A DNA stretch of 64,000 bases from contig NZ_AMGO01000036.1 in assembly GCF_000299575.1 (NCBI RefSeq), positions 162,396-226,395 on the forward strand, given 5' to 3'. The notes under the pieces are model-generated. The model worked only from the letters and a program-made list of their open reading frames with translations, was not told the origin of the DNA and searched no databases. This DNA is from Oceaniovalibus guishaninsula JLT2003 (GTDB lineage Bacteria; Pseudomonadota; Alphaproteobacteria; Rhodobacterales; Rhodobacteraceae). Both the position numbers and the translations under genes were made by a program. Shown here in pieces: positions 47,108 to 56,548 of this stretch (position 1 is its first letter; every line of letters begins with the position of its first letter).

Positions 47108-48112
47108 ATGGGCAGGCTTGTCGACGGCATCTGGCGCGACGAATGGTACGACACCGACAGTCAGGGCGGCGCGTTCCAGCGCGACACCGCCCGATACCGC
47201 AACTGGATCACCGCCGACGGCAGCGCCGGGCCGTCGGGCGAAGGCGGCTTCAAGGCCGAGGCCGGGCGCTATCATCTCTATGTCTCCTATGCCTGCCCCT
47301 GGGCCAACCGGGCGCTGTTCTTCCGCAACCTGAAATCGCTGAGGCCGCTGATCGAGGTGTCGGCCGTCCATCCCGACATGCTGGCCGAAGGGTGGGAGTT
47401 TCGCACCGATTTCGATGGCGCGACGGGGGACAGGGTTTTCGGCCTGCCCTTCGCGCGCGACCTCTATCTGCGGGCCAACCCCAGGGCATCGGGGCGGGTG
47501 ACGGTGCCGATCCTGTGGGACTTGGAACGCAACACCATCGTCAGCAACGAAAGCGCCGAGATCATTCGCATGTTCGATTCGGCGTTCGACGGGCTGACCG
47601 GCAACGACGACAGATACTGGCCAGAAGATCTGCGCGACGCCATCGAGCCGGTGAACGAGCGGATCTACAACACGGTCAATAACGGCGTCTACAAGGCCGG
47701 CTTCGCCACGACCCAAAGCGCCTATGAAGCAGCGGTGCATCCGCTGTTCGACACGCTCGATTGGCTGGAGGATCGGCTGGCGACGCGCCGCTATCTGATG
47801 GGCGACCGCATCACCGAGGCCGATTGGCGGCTGTTTTCCACCCTGGTGCGGTTCGATCTGGTCTATCACCAGCATTTCAAGTGCAACCGGCGCCGGATCG
47901 TCGATTACCCGAACCTCTGGGCCTATACGCGCGAACTGTATCAGTGGCGCTGCCCCGACGGATCGACGATCGCCGACACGATCCATTTCGACCACATCGT
48001 GCGCCACTACCATTACAGTCATCCGACGATCAATCCGCACCGGATCATCCCCATCAACCCGGTGATCGACTGGACCGAGCCGCATGGGCGCGATGCCCGC
48101 TTCGACCGCTGA
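47108..48112 (+). CDS. glutathionyl-hydroquinone reductase (YqjG/ECM4 type GST)
   Basis: A 334-residue Xi-class glutathione transferase that reduces glutathionyl-hydroquinones. The catalytic Cys63 is in SYACPWANRAL, and TVPILWDLERNTIVSNESAEIIRMF and GDRITEADWRLFSTLVRFDLVYHQHFKCNRR are family signatures. ATG 47108 was chosen over a 33-residue upstream extension. It sits 77 bases after the helicase and 7 bases before the DUF1636 gene. Confidence 0.92.
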   Translation: MGRLVDGIWRDEWYDTDSQGGAFQRDTARYRNWITADGSAGPSGEGGFKAEAGRYHLYVSYACPWANRALFFRNLKSLRPLIEVSAVHPDMLAEGWEFRTDFDGATGDRVFGLPFARDLYLRANPRASGRVTVPILWDLERNTIVSNESAEIIRMFDSAFDGLTGNDDRYWPEDLRDAIEPVNERIYNTVNNGVYKAGFATTQSAYEAAVHPLFDTLDWLEDRLATRRYLMGDRITEADWRLFSTLVRFDLVYHQHFKCNRRRIVDYPNLWAYTRELYQWRCPDGSTIADTIHFDHIVRHYHYSHPTINPHRIIPINPVIDWTEPHGRDARFDR

Positions 48113-48119
48113 CGGCACG

Positions 48120-48485
48120 ATGACCACCTGGATCACGATCTGCGAGACCTGCCGTCTGAATGGCTGGGTTCCCGGCGACATCTCGACCACGGACGGAGAG
48201 CGGCTGGCCGCGCTGGTCGAGGCGGCGGCGCAGGGCACGGACGTTCGCACGCGGCGGCATCCCTGTCTGATGGGCTGTTCGCAAGGCTGCAACGTGGCGA
48301 TCCAGGCCGAGGGCAAGATGGCATATACTTTGGGCCGCCTCGATCCCGATTCCGCCACGGCGGCGGCGATCGTCGCCTATGCCCGCCATCATGCGACCAG
48401 CGACAGCGGCGTGGTTCCGTGGCGGGACTGGCCCGAAAGGATCAAGGCGCACTTCGTCACCCGCCACCCGCCCCTGCCGCGATGA
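48120..48485 (+). CDS. DUF1636 Cys-rich protein, cobalamin-linked
   Basis: A 121-residue cytoplasmic protein with ITICETCRLNG (Cys8, Cys11) and HPCLMGCSQGCNVAI (Cys49, Cys53, Cys57), matching DUF1636, whose thioredoxin-like ferredoxin pattern suggests an Fe-S or metal site. Members often lie in cobalamin gene clusters; here the stop overlaps cobC as ATGA, supporting that link. The function is not established. Confidence 0.82.
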   Translation: MTTWITICETCRLNGWVPGDISTTDGERLAALVEAAAQGTDVRTRRHPCLMGCSQGCNVAIQAEGKMAYTLGRLDPDSATAAAIVAYARHHATSDSGVVPWRDWPERIKAHFVTRHPPLPR

Positions 48486-49414
48486 CGCGCGATCACGGCG
48501 GCGGGATCGACGCCGCAACCGCGCGCTGGGGCGGCGCACGGGCGGATTGGCTGGACCTGTCCACGGGCATCAACCCGATCCCCTATCCCCTGCCCCCCCT
48601 CCCGCCCGAATGCTGGACGGCGCTGCCGGACCGTGCCGCGCAGGCCGCCCTGATCGAGGCCGCGCGCCGCTTCTGGACGGTGCCCGAAGGCGCGGGGATC
48701 CTTGCCGCGCCGGGGGCGTCGGCCCTGATCGCGCGGATACCCCTGACAGCGGCGGGCAAACGCGTGACCATCCCCGGCCCGACCTATAACGAACATGCCG
48801 CATCCTTCCGCGCGGCGGGCTGGCAGGTGGCCGAAAGCGGGCTATCGGATGCCGCCGTGATCGTGCATCCCAACAACCCCGACGGACGCTTCCACGAACG
48901 CCCGCCCGATGCCCCGCTGACGGTGATCGACGAAAGTTTCTGCGACATCGCACCGGACAGATCGCATGTCGCTCAGGCAACCCGCCCCGGTGTTCTGGTG
49001 CTGAAAAGCTTCGGCAAGTTCTGGGGGCTGGCCGGGCTGCGGCTGGGCTTTGCCATCGGCGATCCGGCCCTTCTGGACCGGCTGGCCGATGCGCTGGGTC
49101 CGTGGGCGGTCTCGGGGGCGGCGCTGCATGTCGGGACGCTGGCGCTGGGCGACCGGCAATGGGCCGAAGACACGCGCCGCAGGCTTGCCGACGATGCCCG
49201 GCGGCTGGACGCGCTGGTGGTCGCGGCGGGGGCGCAGGTCGCCGGGGGCACGCCGCTGTTCCGGCTATACCGCACCGAAGACGCCGCAGACTGGAAGGAC
49301 CGTCTGGCGCGGCACCAGATCCTTGGGCGGACGTTCCCCTATTCGCGGACATGGCTGCGGCTGGGCCTGCCGTCGCCCGAAGGGTTCGACCGTCTGGCGC
49401 GCGCGCTGACGTGA
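48482..49414 (+). CDS. cobC: threonine-phosphate decarboxylase (cobalamin biosynthesis)
   Basis: PLP enzyme giving (R)-1-aminopropan-2-ol phosphate for the nucleotide-loop side chain of B12 (310 residues; Salmonella calls it CobD). [21 protein letters not shown] and VHPNNPDGR are family motifs. The PLP Lys179 is in [15 protein letters not shown]. It is a bit short but complete. ATG 48482 overlaps the DUF1636 stop, and its TGA overlaps the cobD GTG start. Confidence 0.88.
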   Translation: MTRDHGGGIDAATARWGGARADWLDLSTGINPIPYPLPPLPPECWTALPDRAAQAALIEAARRFWTVPEGAGILAAPGASALIARIPLTAAGKRVTIPGPTYNEHAASFRAAGWQVAESGLSDAAVIVHPNNPDGRFHERPPDAPLTVIDESFCDIAPDRSHVAQATRPGVLVLKSFGKFWGLAGLRLGFAIGDPALLDRLADALGPWAVSGAALHVGTLALGDRQWAEDTRRRLADDARRLDALVVAAGAQVAGGTPLFRLYRTEDAADWKDRLARHQILGRTFPYSRTWLRLGLPSPEGFDRLARALT

Positions 49415-50313
49415 CGCTGGTTCTGGCCCTGCTGCTGGATGCCGCATTGGGCGAACCGCGCTGGCTGTGGTCGCGCCTGCCGCATCCCGCCATCCTGATG
49501 GGCCGGGCGGTGGGCTGGGCCGATGCACGGTTCAACAGGGGCGCGGATCCGCGCGCGGCGGGGGTGCTGGCGCTGGCCGGCCTGATCGCGGTGGCATGGG
49601 CCATCGGCGCGGCCATTGCGTCGCTGGGGCCTGTCGCGACGGTGCCGGTCGCCGCGATCCTGCTGGCGCAGCGCAGCCTGGCGCAACATGTCGCCGCCGT
49701 CGCAGAGGCCCTGCGCCGGTCGCTGCCCGAGGGGCGAAAGGTCGTGGCGATGATCGTCGGACGCGACACGCAGGCGATGGACCCGCCCGCCATCGCCCGC
49801 GCGGCCATCGAATCCGCCGCCGAGAATCTGGGCGACGGCGTGGTCGCGCCGGCCTTCTGGTTCGCGATCCTCGGTCTGCCGGGGCTGATCGTCTACAAGC
49901 TGGTCAACACCGCCGACAGCATGATCGGCCATCGCACGCCCCGCCACGAACGGTTCGGCTGGGCGGCGGCACGGCTGGACGACGCGCTGAACTGGGTGCC
50001 CGCGCGCCTGACCGCGTTGCTGATCGCGGGCGCGGGCGGCGCCTGGCGCGGCTGGGCGCGGATCCGCATCGACGCGCCGCTGCATCGGTCGCCCAATGCG
50101 GGCTGGCCCGAGGCGGCAATGGCGGTGGCCCTGGGCGTGGCGCTGTCCGGTCCCCGGTCCTATGACGGGCGGATGCGGGATTTTCCCTTCGTCAACGCGC
50201 CCGGCCGCCGCGATATCGGTCCGGCGGAAATCGACGCGGCCGTCACGTTGCTGTGGAAGGCATGGGCCGTCCTGCTGGGCCTTGCCGCGGTGCTGGCGCT
50301 GACGGTGGGCTGA
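49411..50313 (+). CDS. cobD: adenosylcobinamide-phosphate synthase
   Basis: Membrane enzyme (CbiB family, 300 residues) joining cobyric acid to aminopropanol phosphate. [89 protein letters not shown] and the [14 protein letters not shown] tail are diagnostic. The start is GTG 49411, overlapping the cobC stop (GTGA). It ends 4 bases before the convergent smc stop. Confidence 0.93.
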   Translation: MTLVLALLLDAALGEPRWLWSRLPHPAILMGRAVGWADARFNRGADPRAAGVLALAGLIAVAWAIGAAIASLGPVATVPVAAILLAQRSLAQHVAAVAEALRRSLPEGRKVVAMIVGRDTQAMDPPAIARAAIESAAENLGDGVVAPAFWFAILGLPGLIVYKLVNTADSMIGHRTPRHERFGWAAARLDDALNWVPARLTALLIAGAGGAWRGWARIRIDAPLHRSPNAGWPEAAMAVALGVALSGPRSYDGRMRDFPFVNAPGRRDIGPAEIDAAVTLLWKAWAVLLGLAAVLALTVG

Positions 50314-50317
50314 GCGG

Positions 50318-53300
50318 TCAGGCCACCAGCGTCTCGGCCCGGCGCAGATCGACGCTGACCAACTGGCTGACGCCCTGTTCGCCCATCGTGACGCCGAACA
50401 GCCGGTCCATCCGCGCCATCGTCACCGCATGGTGAGTAATCACTAGAAACCGGGTGGCGGTGCGCCGCGTCATCTCGTCCAGAAAATCGCAGAACCGCGT
50501 GACATTCGCATCGTCGAGCGGCGCGTCCACCTCGTCCAGCACGCAGATGGGCGCGGGATTGGCCAGAAAGACCGCGAAGATCAGCGCCATCGCGCAAAGC
50601 GTCTGTTCGCCCCCAGACAGCAGCGACAACGCGCTCAGCCGCTTGCCGGGCGGCTGGCACAGGATTTCCAGCCCCGCATCCAGCGGATCGTCGCTTTCGA
50701 CCAGGTCAAGCCGCGCCTCGCCGCCGCCGAACAGCGTCTTGAACAGCATCCCGAAATTCGCATTCACCTGCTCGAACGCGGTCAAGAGACGCTCGCGGCC
50801 GTCGCGGTTCAGGCCGGCGATGCCAGTGCGCAGCGCCGCGATGGCCTGTTCCAGATCGGCCTTCTCGGCGGCGATACGGTCGTGTTCGGCGCTCGCCTCG
50901 CGCGCATCCTCGGCGGCGCGCAGGTTGACCGCGCCCAGCCCGTCGCGCTTGCGCCGCAGGCGCGCGACCTCGCCTTCCAGCGAACCGACATCCTGCGCCG
51001 CACCCTCGGCGGCCAATTCCAGTGCCAGATCGCGAGGCGACACGTCCAGCTCGTCGCCGATGCGCGCCTCGACCTGCGCCAAGGCAGCCTGCGCCGCGCC
51101 CTGCCGGCCTTCGGCGCGCGCGCAATCCTCGCGCGCGGCACCCGCGGCGCGTTCGGCGGCGCGCTCCGTCTCGGCCGCGCGGGCGGCCTCGGTCTGGGCA
51201 CGCGCCATTGCCTCGTCGGCCAGTGCCCTGCGCCGCCCGGCCTGCGACAGATCGGCCTCCAGCGCGCGACGCTCCTCCTCCAGCCGGGCGGGCGCCCTCT
51301 CGGCCTCGGCCCGATCGGACAGGGCGCGGTCGCGGCGTTCGGCAAGATCAGCCAGACGGGCGCCGGCGCTTTGCAGCCGCTCGCGCCAGGTCGCCGCATC
51401 CCGCGATAGTCTCTCCAACCGCGCCGTGCGGGCATCCGCCGCAGACCTTTCGGCATCGCGGGCCGACCGGCACGACAGGACATGCCGGCGGGCTTCGGCG
51501 ACCTCGGCGCGCGCATCCTCTGTCGCGGCCTGCGCCGCCTGCGGATCGTCCAGCGCGTCGAGGGCCTGACGGGCCTTCTGCGCATCGGAACGCGCCGCGG
51601 CCTCCTCCTCGGCCAGCCGCTCGGCGGTGCGGCGCGCGTCTTCGGCACGGTTTGACGCCAGTTCCGCCGCCGCCGCGGCGCGGTTCATCGCCCGTTCGGC
51701 GTCGTTCAGGGCGGTTTGCGCCGTCCGCCGGTGGGTTCGCGCATCCTTTTCGGTGGCCGCAGCGGCGGCATGTTCCAAGGCATCGCGCGCCTGCGCGGCA
51801 CGCGCCGCCGCCGCCATCGCCTCGGCCTCGGCCAGATCGCGGCCGAGCGCGGCCAGCCGGTTTCGCTGCTCCAGCCTTCGCGCGGTCGCACCAGAAGCAG
51901 CACCCGCCGCAGCACTGAACCCGTCCCATCGCCATACTGCGCCCTGCATGCTGACCAGCCGCTGGCCGGGCCGCAGTTCTGCCTGCGCCCGCTCGGCCAT
52001 GTCCGGCGCGACGATGCCGACCTGCGAAAGCCGCAGGCGCAAGGCCGGGGGGGCCGTCACATGCGCCGCCAGCGGCTCCGCCCCGGTCGGCAGCGCCGAC
52101 AGCGTGCCCATATCGTCGCGGGCCACCCAGCCCGGCGCGCTTGTGGTCAGCGGTGCGGCCAGATCGTCGCCGAATGCGGCGGCAAGGGCCGCCTCGAAAC
52201 CCGGCGCCACCTCGACATCGTCGAGGGCCTGCCGGGCTTGCGGGGCGTCTTGCCGCAGCAGGCGTTCCAGCGTCGCGGTTTCCGCCCGCAGGGTCGCGGC
52301 GGCGCCCTCGGCTTGGGCGGCATCGACACCGCTGGCCGTGTCCCGCGTCCGGGCTTCCGCCAAGGCCCTCTCGGCCCCGGCCAGCGCACGATCCGCCCCG
52401 GCCGCATCATCGCGGGCCTTCGCGGCGGCCTCGGTCGCTGCTTCAGCCGCCGTGCAGGTCTGCGCCGCAACCTGTCGCGCCTTCGTCAGATCGTTCGCGG
52501 CCCGGTCCTTCGCCGCCGCCAGCCGGGTCAGCGTATCTTGCACCGACGCCAATCGACGGCCCGCGGCATCGTGATGCGCGCCAAGCCGCGCGGCGGTGTC
52601 GACCTTGCCGGCAAGACGCGCCTCTAGCCCGGCCAGCGATTCCTCGGCCTGGGCGGCGGCGCTGTCGGCGGCGGCGATCCTTTCGGCCTGCCCGCGTGCG
52701 GCTTGCCGCAACTCCGCCGCTTCGGCGTCCAGCGCGGCGACGGTCGTGTCGGCGTCGCGGTTCAGCGCATCCTCTCGCGCGGCGTCCCGGTCGATCTGCG
52801 CGACGCGCGCCCGAAGGCCGCCGATCCTGTCCCGCGCGCGCGCCGACCGTTCGCCCAACGATCCGCTTTGCGCCTGAAGCCGCTGAACCAGGGCGCCGGC
52901 AATCGCGGCCTCGTCGCGCAGGGGCGGCAGCACCCGATCGGCCTCGGCGCGCGCAGCAGCGGCATCCTGCGCCACACGCCCGGCCCGAGCCGCCTCGATC
53001 CGCGCCGCGCGCAACGCCTCGGCCGCTTCGGTCTGCGCGGCGACGGCCTGGATCCAGCGGGCGAGGGCCAGCCGCTTCTCGGCCGCGCGCAGCGCCTCGG
53101 CAATGGCGCGATAGCGGTCGGCCTGCCGCACCTGCGCCGCCAGTTGCGCCAGACGCCCCGCCAGTTGCGCAATGACGTCGTCGAGACGGGCAAGGTTCGC
53201 CTCGGCCGCGCGCAGCTTCGCCTCGGCCTCGTGTCGGCGCTGATAAAGTCCCGCGATCCCGGCCGCATCCTCGAGTATGCGGCGGCGGGCGGTCGGCTTG

Positions 53301-53764
53301 GCGGCGATCAACTCGCTGATCTGCCCCTGCCGGACCAGCGCCGGCGACTGCGCCCCGCTGGCGGCGTCGGCGAACAGCATCTGCACATCGCGCGCGCGGA
53401 CCTCGCGGCCGCCGATGCGATAGGCCGACCCCGCATCGCGGGTGATGCGGCGCACCACCTCGATCGCGTCGGCATCGTTGAAGGCAGCGGGCGCGAGGCG
53501 GTCGGTATTGTCGATATGCAGGGAAACTTCGGCGAAATTGCGGCCCGTGCGGCTGGCGGCACCCGCAAAGATCACATCCTCCATCCCGCCGCCGCGCATC
53601 GCGGTCGGCCGATGTTCGCCCATGACCCAGCGCAGCGCTTCCAGAAGGTTCGACTTGCCGCAGCCATTGGGACCGACAACGCCGGTCAGACCGTCGCGGA
53701 TCACCAGATCGGTAGGGTCCACGAACGACTTGAACCCGTTGAGGCGCAGCCTTGTGAACCGCAT
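50318..53764 (-). CDS. smc: chromosome segregation protein SMC
   Basis: Condensin ATPase of 1148 residues. Walker A GPNGCGKSN has Lys37, followed by LLEALRWVMGEHRPTAMRGGGMEDVIFAG. Long Ala/Arg/Glu-rich coiled coils run about 165-480 and 640-960, around a hinge near 485-600. The C-terminal head has the signature LLSGGEQTLCAMALIFA and Walker B ICVLDEVDAPLDDANV. The ATG at 53764 places MRFTRLRLNGFKSFVDPT at the start. No scpA/scpB in view. Confidence 0.95.
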   Translation of the reverse strand: MRFTRLRLNGFKSFVDPTDLVIRDGLTGVVGPNGCGKSNLLEALRWVMGEHRPTAMRGGGMEDVIFAGAASRTGRNFAEVSLHIDNTDRLAPAAFNDADAIEVVRRITRDAGSAYRIGGREVRARDVQMLFADAASGAQSPALVRQGQISELIAAKPTARRRILEDAAGIAGLYQRRHEAEAKLRAAEANLARLDDVIAQLAGRLAQLAAQVRQADRYRAIAEALRAAEKRLALARWIQAVAAQTEAAEALRAARIEAARAGRVAQDAAAARAEADRVLPPLRDEAAIAGALVQRLQAQSGSLGERSARARDRIGGLRARVAQIDRDAAREDALNRDADTTVAALDAEAAELRQAARGQAERIAAADSAAAQAEESLAGLEARLAGKVDTAARLGAHHDAAGRRLASVQDTLTRLAAAKDRAANDLTKARQVAAQTCTAAEAATEAAAKARDDAAGADRALAGAERALAEARTRDTASGVDAAQAEGAAATLRAETATLERLLRQDAPQARQALDDVEVAPGFEAALAAAFGDDLAAPLTTSAPGWVARDDMGTLSALPTGAEPLAAHVTAPPALRLRLSQVGIVAPDMAERAQAELRPGQRLVSMQGAVWRWDGFSAAAGAASGATARRLEQRNRLAALGRDLAEAEAMAAAARAAQARDALEHAAAAATEKDARTHRRTAQTALNDAERAMNRAAAAAELASNRAEDARRTAERLAEEEAAARSDAQKARQALDALDDPQAAQAATEDARAEVAEARRHVLSCRSARDAERSAADARTARLERLSRDAATWRERLQSAGARLADLAERRDRALSDRAEAERAPARLEEERRALEADLSQAGRRRALADEAMARAQTEAARAAETERAAERAAGAAREDCARAEGRQGAAQAALAQVEARIGDELDVSPRDLALELAAEGAAQDVGSLEGEVARLRRKRDGLGAVNLRAAEDAREASAEHDRIAAEKADLEQAIAALRTGIAGLNRDGRERLLTAFEQVNANFGMLFKTLFGGGEARLDLVESDDPLDAGLEILCQPPGKRLSALSLLSGGEQTLCAMALIFAVFLANPAPICVLDEVDAPLDDANVTRFCDFLDEMTRRTATRFLVITHHAVTMARMDRLFGVTMGEQGVSQLVSVDLRRAETLVA

Positions 53765-53853
53765 GTCAGATTGTCCCCATTTGCGGGAATCTTCCATGCC
53801 GGCCGCGTCAAGTCAACGAAGCCGCCCGGTTTCACCGGATGGCGGGGCGTCCC

Positions 53854-54102
53854 CTACTCATCGTAGTCGTGGCGTTCCTTGGCATGCCCTTCGGGGCCGC
53901 GGATGTTCTTGCCGCCGCGTTCGTCGATGGCGAAATCGTCCTGGCCCGTCGATGGCTTGTCCAGCGTGCCTTCCGGCGTCTCGGGCCTGGGGCCCTTGCG
54001 TTTCGGCCCGAAGGGGTTGTCCTGACCGCCCTTGGCGTTGCGTTCGTGATGGCGGGGTGCGTTCCTGCCGCCCTTGGCCGCGCCGCTTTTCTTGTAATCC
54101 AT
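53854..54102 (-). CDS. small disordered hydrophilic protein, unknown
   Basis: An 82-residue, highly charged protein (MDYKKSGAAKGGRNAPRHHERNA... with several KGG/RG pairs, ending HAKERHDYDE) with no hydrophobic core, so probably disordered. Similar short ORFs are common in alphaproteobacteria. It lies downstream of the hemolysin III gene on the same strand and may share its transcript. No function can be assigned. Confidence 0.6.
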   Translation of the reverse strand: MDYKKSGAAKGGRNAPRHHERNAKGGQDNPFGPKRKGPRPETPEGTLDKPSTGQDDFAIDERGGKNIRGPEGHAKERHDYDE

Positions 54103-54167
54103 GACGTTTCCCTGTCGCTGATCGCCTGCGATATGGCCCTTGCCCCGGACCGCGGCAAGGGCGCCGG

Positions 54168-54821
54168 TCAGGCGACGCGCACCACCTCGACCGTCATCGC
54201 GACATAGAACAGCACCGTGGCGACCAACACGAAGACATGCCAGATCGTCGTATGGAACGGCAGGCGGTCCCAAAGGAAAAACGCGACGCCGAGCGTATAG
54301 ATCAGCCCCCCCGCCACCACCAGTCGCCAGGCCGCGGGCGACAGCGCATCCAGCACGCTGGCCCCGGCAAAGACGCCGATCCACCCCATCCCCAGATAGA
54401 TGGACAGCCCAAGCCACCGCAGACGGTCCGGCGCCCAGACCTTCAGCGACGTGCCGCCCAGCGCCGCCCCCCACAGCCCGGCCAGCAGGGGCAGACCGGC
54501 GGCGCCGGTCAGGGCGACCAGTGGCGTGAACGTCCCCGCGATCTTGAGGTAGATCGCCGAATGATCCAGCCGCCGGAACAAAGCCGTCCATCGCCCCCCG
54601 TGGGTGATGTTGTAAAGCGCCGAACAGACCAGCATCGCCAGAAGGCAGGCGCCATAGACGGCGATGCCGGTGATCGACGCCCAGTCGCCCCGCAAGAGCA
54701 CGGCCAGCACCACCAGGACCGGCACGCCGCTCAACGCCAGAACAACGCCGATATAATGCACCACGGCGTCCGAGAACCGCTCGGCCGGCGAATAGGTCGT
54801 TCTGGGGTCGAGCTTCCACAT
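54168..54821 (-). CDS. hemolysin III family (PAQR-type) membrane protein
   Basis: A 217-residue seven-helix protein. AERFSDAVVHYIGVVLAL, ALYNITHGGR, FRRLDHSAIYLKIAGTFTPL and FHTTIWHVFVLVAT give the conserved Asp/His zinc-binding pattern of the PAQR superfamily. Bacterial members are of unsure function (putative ceramidase-like or hemolysin III). The preceding gap separates it from a convergent gene set. Confidence 0.87.
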   Translation of the reverse strand: MWKLDPRTTYSPAERFSDAVVHYIGVVLALSGVPVLVVLAVLLRGDWASITGIAVYGACLLAMLVCSALYNITHGGRWTALFRRLDHSAIYLKIAGTFTPLVALTGAAGLPLLAGLWGAALGGTSLKVWAPDRLRWLGLSIYLGMGWIGVFAGASVLDALSPAAWRLVVAGGLIYTLGVAFFLWDRLPFHTTIWHVFVLVATVLFYVAMTVEVVRVA

Positions 54822-54891
54822 GGAAGGCAGTATAGGCGCGGATTGTGACCGAACAATGAAGCCGCACGGTCACGTGACGCCAATGGCGCCG

Positions 54892-56520
54892 TCAGCGCGC
54901 CGTCTGCATCCCCGTCAGCGACAGCGTCGGCGACAGCACGTCGGGATCGAGCCGCAATTCGATCACCGCAACCGTGCCCGACCTCCGCGCGCGGTCGAAT
55001 GCGGCGGCAAGATCGGCGTTGTCCTCGACGATTTCGCCGTGGCCGCCATAGGCGCGGGCCAGGGCGGCGAAGTCGGGGTTGGCAAGGTCGGTGCCGCTGA
55101 CCCTGCCGGGATAGGCGCGTTCCTGGTGAACGCGGATCGTGCCGTAGCGGCCGTTGTTGCAGACGATGACCACAGGCGCGGCGCCATGCTGAACGGCCGT
55201 CGACATCTCGTTCAGGGTCATCTGGAAGCACCCGTCGCCCGCCAGGCACACCACCGCGCAGCCCGGATGCCGAAGCGATGCGGCGATGGCGGCAGGAAAG
55301 CCATAGCCCATGCTGCCGCTGGTCGGCGCCAGTTGCGTGCCGTATCGCTTGAACCGGAAATAGCGGTGCAGCCAGGCGGCATAGTTTCCCGCGCCGTTGG
55401 TGACGATGGCATCTTCAGGCAGGTTCGCGGACAGCCAGGTCACGACATCCTCCATCCGCACCCGGCCGGATGTGGGGCGGGGATCCTGCCACGCCTCGTA
55501 ATCGGCGCGGGCGACGGGGGCGGCAGCGGGGGGGGCCGCGCGTCGGCCCAAAGCCACGGCAACCTCGGCCGCGCGCGCGACGATGCCCAGATCGGCACGG
55601 AACACCTTGCCGATCTCGTCCGGGTCGGGATGGATGTGGACGATCGGCGGGGGCGCCGCCGGGTCGATATGGCGATAGCCGCCGCTGGCGATGTCGCCCA
55701 GACGCGCACCCAGAACCAGCAGGCAGTCGGACGCGGCAAGGGTGGCACCCAGCGCCGGGTTCATCCCCACCCCCAGATCGCCGGCATAGCAGGGCGATCG
55801 GTTGTCGATATGCCCCTGCCGGCGAAAGCTGACCGCCACGGGCAGACCCCGCCCTTCGGCAAAGGCGCGGATGCCCTCCGCCGCCTCCTGCGACCAGTCG
55901 CTGCCGCCGAGCACAACCAGCGGCCGCCGCGCCGCGTCCAGCCGCGCTTCGATGGCCGACAGCATGGCGTCGGTCACACCGCCCGATACCGGGGCCGTCG
56001 CGGCAAGATCGGGGGTGTCCGCCTGGGCCGACAGCATGTCTTCGGGCAAAGCCAGAACCACCGGGCCGGGGCGGCCGGACGTGGCGATATGGAACGCCCG
56101 CATGACGTATTCGGGCAGCCGTTCGGTCTGGTCCACCTCGGCCGCCCATTTGACCAACGGACCGAACATCGCGCGATAATCGACCTCCTGAAACGCCTCG
56201 CGGTCGCGATGGGCGCGCGCGATCTGCCCGACGAAACAGACCAGCGGCGTGCTGTCCTGCCGCGCCACATGCAGGCCGGACGACGCGTTGCAGGCGCCCG
56301 GCCCGCGCGTCACCATGACGACGCCCGGCCGCCCGGTCAGCTTGCCGTCCGCCTCGGCCATCATCGCGGCACCGCCCTCGTGACGGCAGACGACATTGCG
56401 GATGCCGCTGCCATGCAGGCCGTCCAGCGCCGCGAGGAAGCTTTCGCCCGGAACGGAAAAGACCCGATCGACCCCCTGCGCCTTCAGTGCCGCCACAAGG
56501 ATTTCGCCGCCATGCCGCAT
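54892..56520 (-). CDS. ThDP-dependent enzyme of the acetolactate-synthase family
   Basis: A 542-residue thiamine diphosphate enzyme. Catalytic Glu in FSVPGESFLAALDG (about residue 27), a central FAD-like domain, and the ThDP motif GDGCFQMTLNEMSTAVQHGAAPVVIVCNN near residues 425-455. It resembles IlvB-like proteins but is not paired with an ilvN small-subunit gene here. Substrate and product are unknown; acetolactate, oxalyl-CoA or other 2-oxoacid chemistry is possible. It is 28 bases downstream of the DAO gene on the same strand. Confidence 0.83.
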   Translation of the reverse strand: MRHGGEILVAALKAQGVDRVFSVPGESFLAALDGLHGSGIRNVVCRHEGGAAMMAEADGKLTGRPGVVMVTRGPGACNASSGLHVARQDSTPLVCFVGQIARAHRDREAFQEVDYRAMFGPLVKWAAEVDQTERLPEYVMRAFHIATSGRPGPVVLALPEDMLSAQADTPDLAATAPVSGGVTDAMLSAIEARLDAARRPLVVLGGSDWSQEAAEGIRAFAEGRGLPVAVSFRRQGHIDNRSPCYAGDLGVGMNPALGATLAASDCLLVLGARLGDIASGGYRHIDPAAPPPIVHIHPDPDEIGKVFRADLGIVARAAEVAVALGRRAAPPAAAPVARADYEAWQDPRPTSGRVRMEDVVTWLSANLPEDAIVTNGAGNYAAWLHRYFRFKRYGTQLAPTSGSMGYGFPAAIAASLRHPGCAVVCLAGDGCFQMTLNEMSTAVQHGAAPVVIVCNNGRYGTIRVHQERAYPGRVSGTDLANPDFAALARAYGGHGEIVEDNADLAAAFDRARRSGTVAVIELRLDPDVLSPTLSLTGMQTAR

Positions 56521-56548
56521 CGCAACTCTCCGTCTTCTGTCGGGCGCA

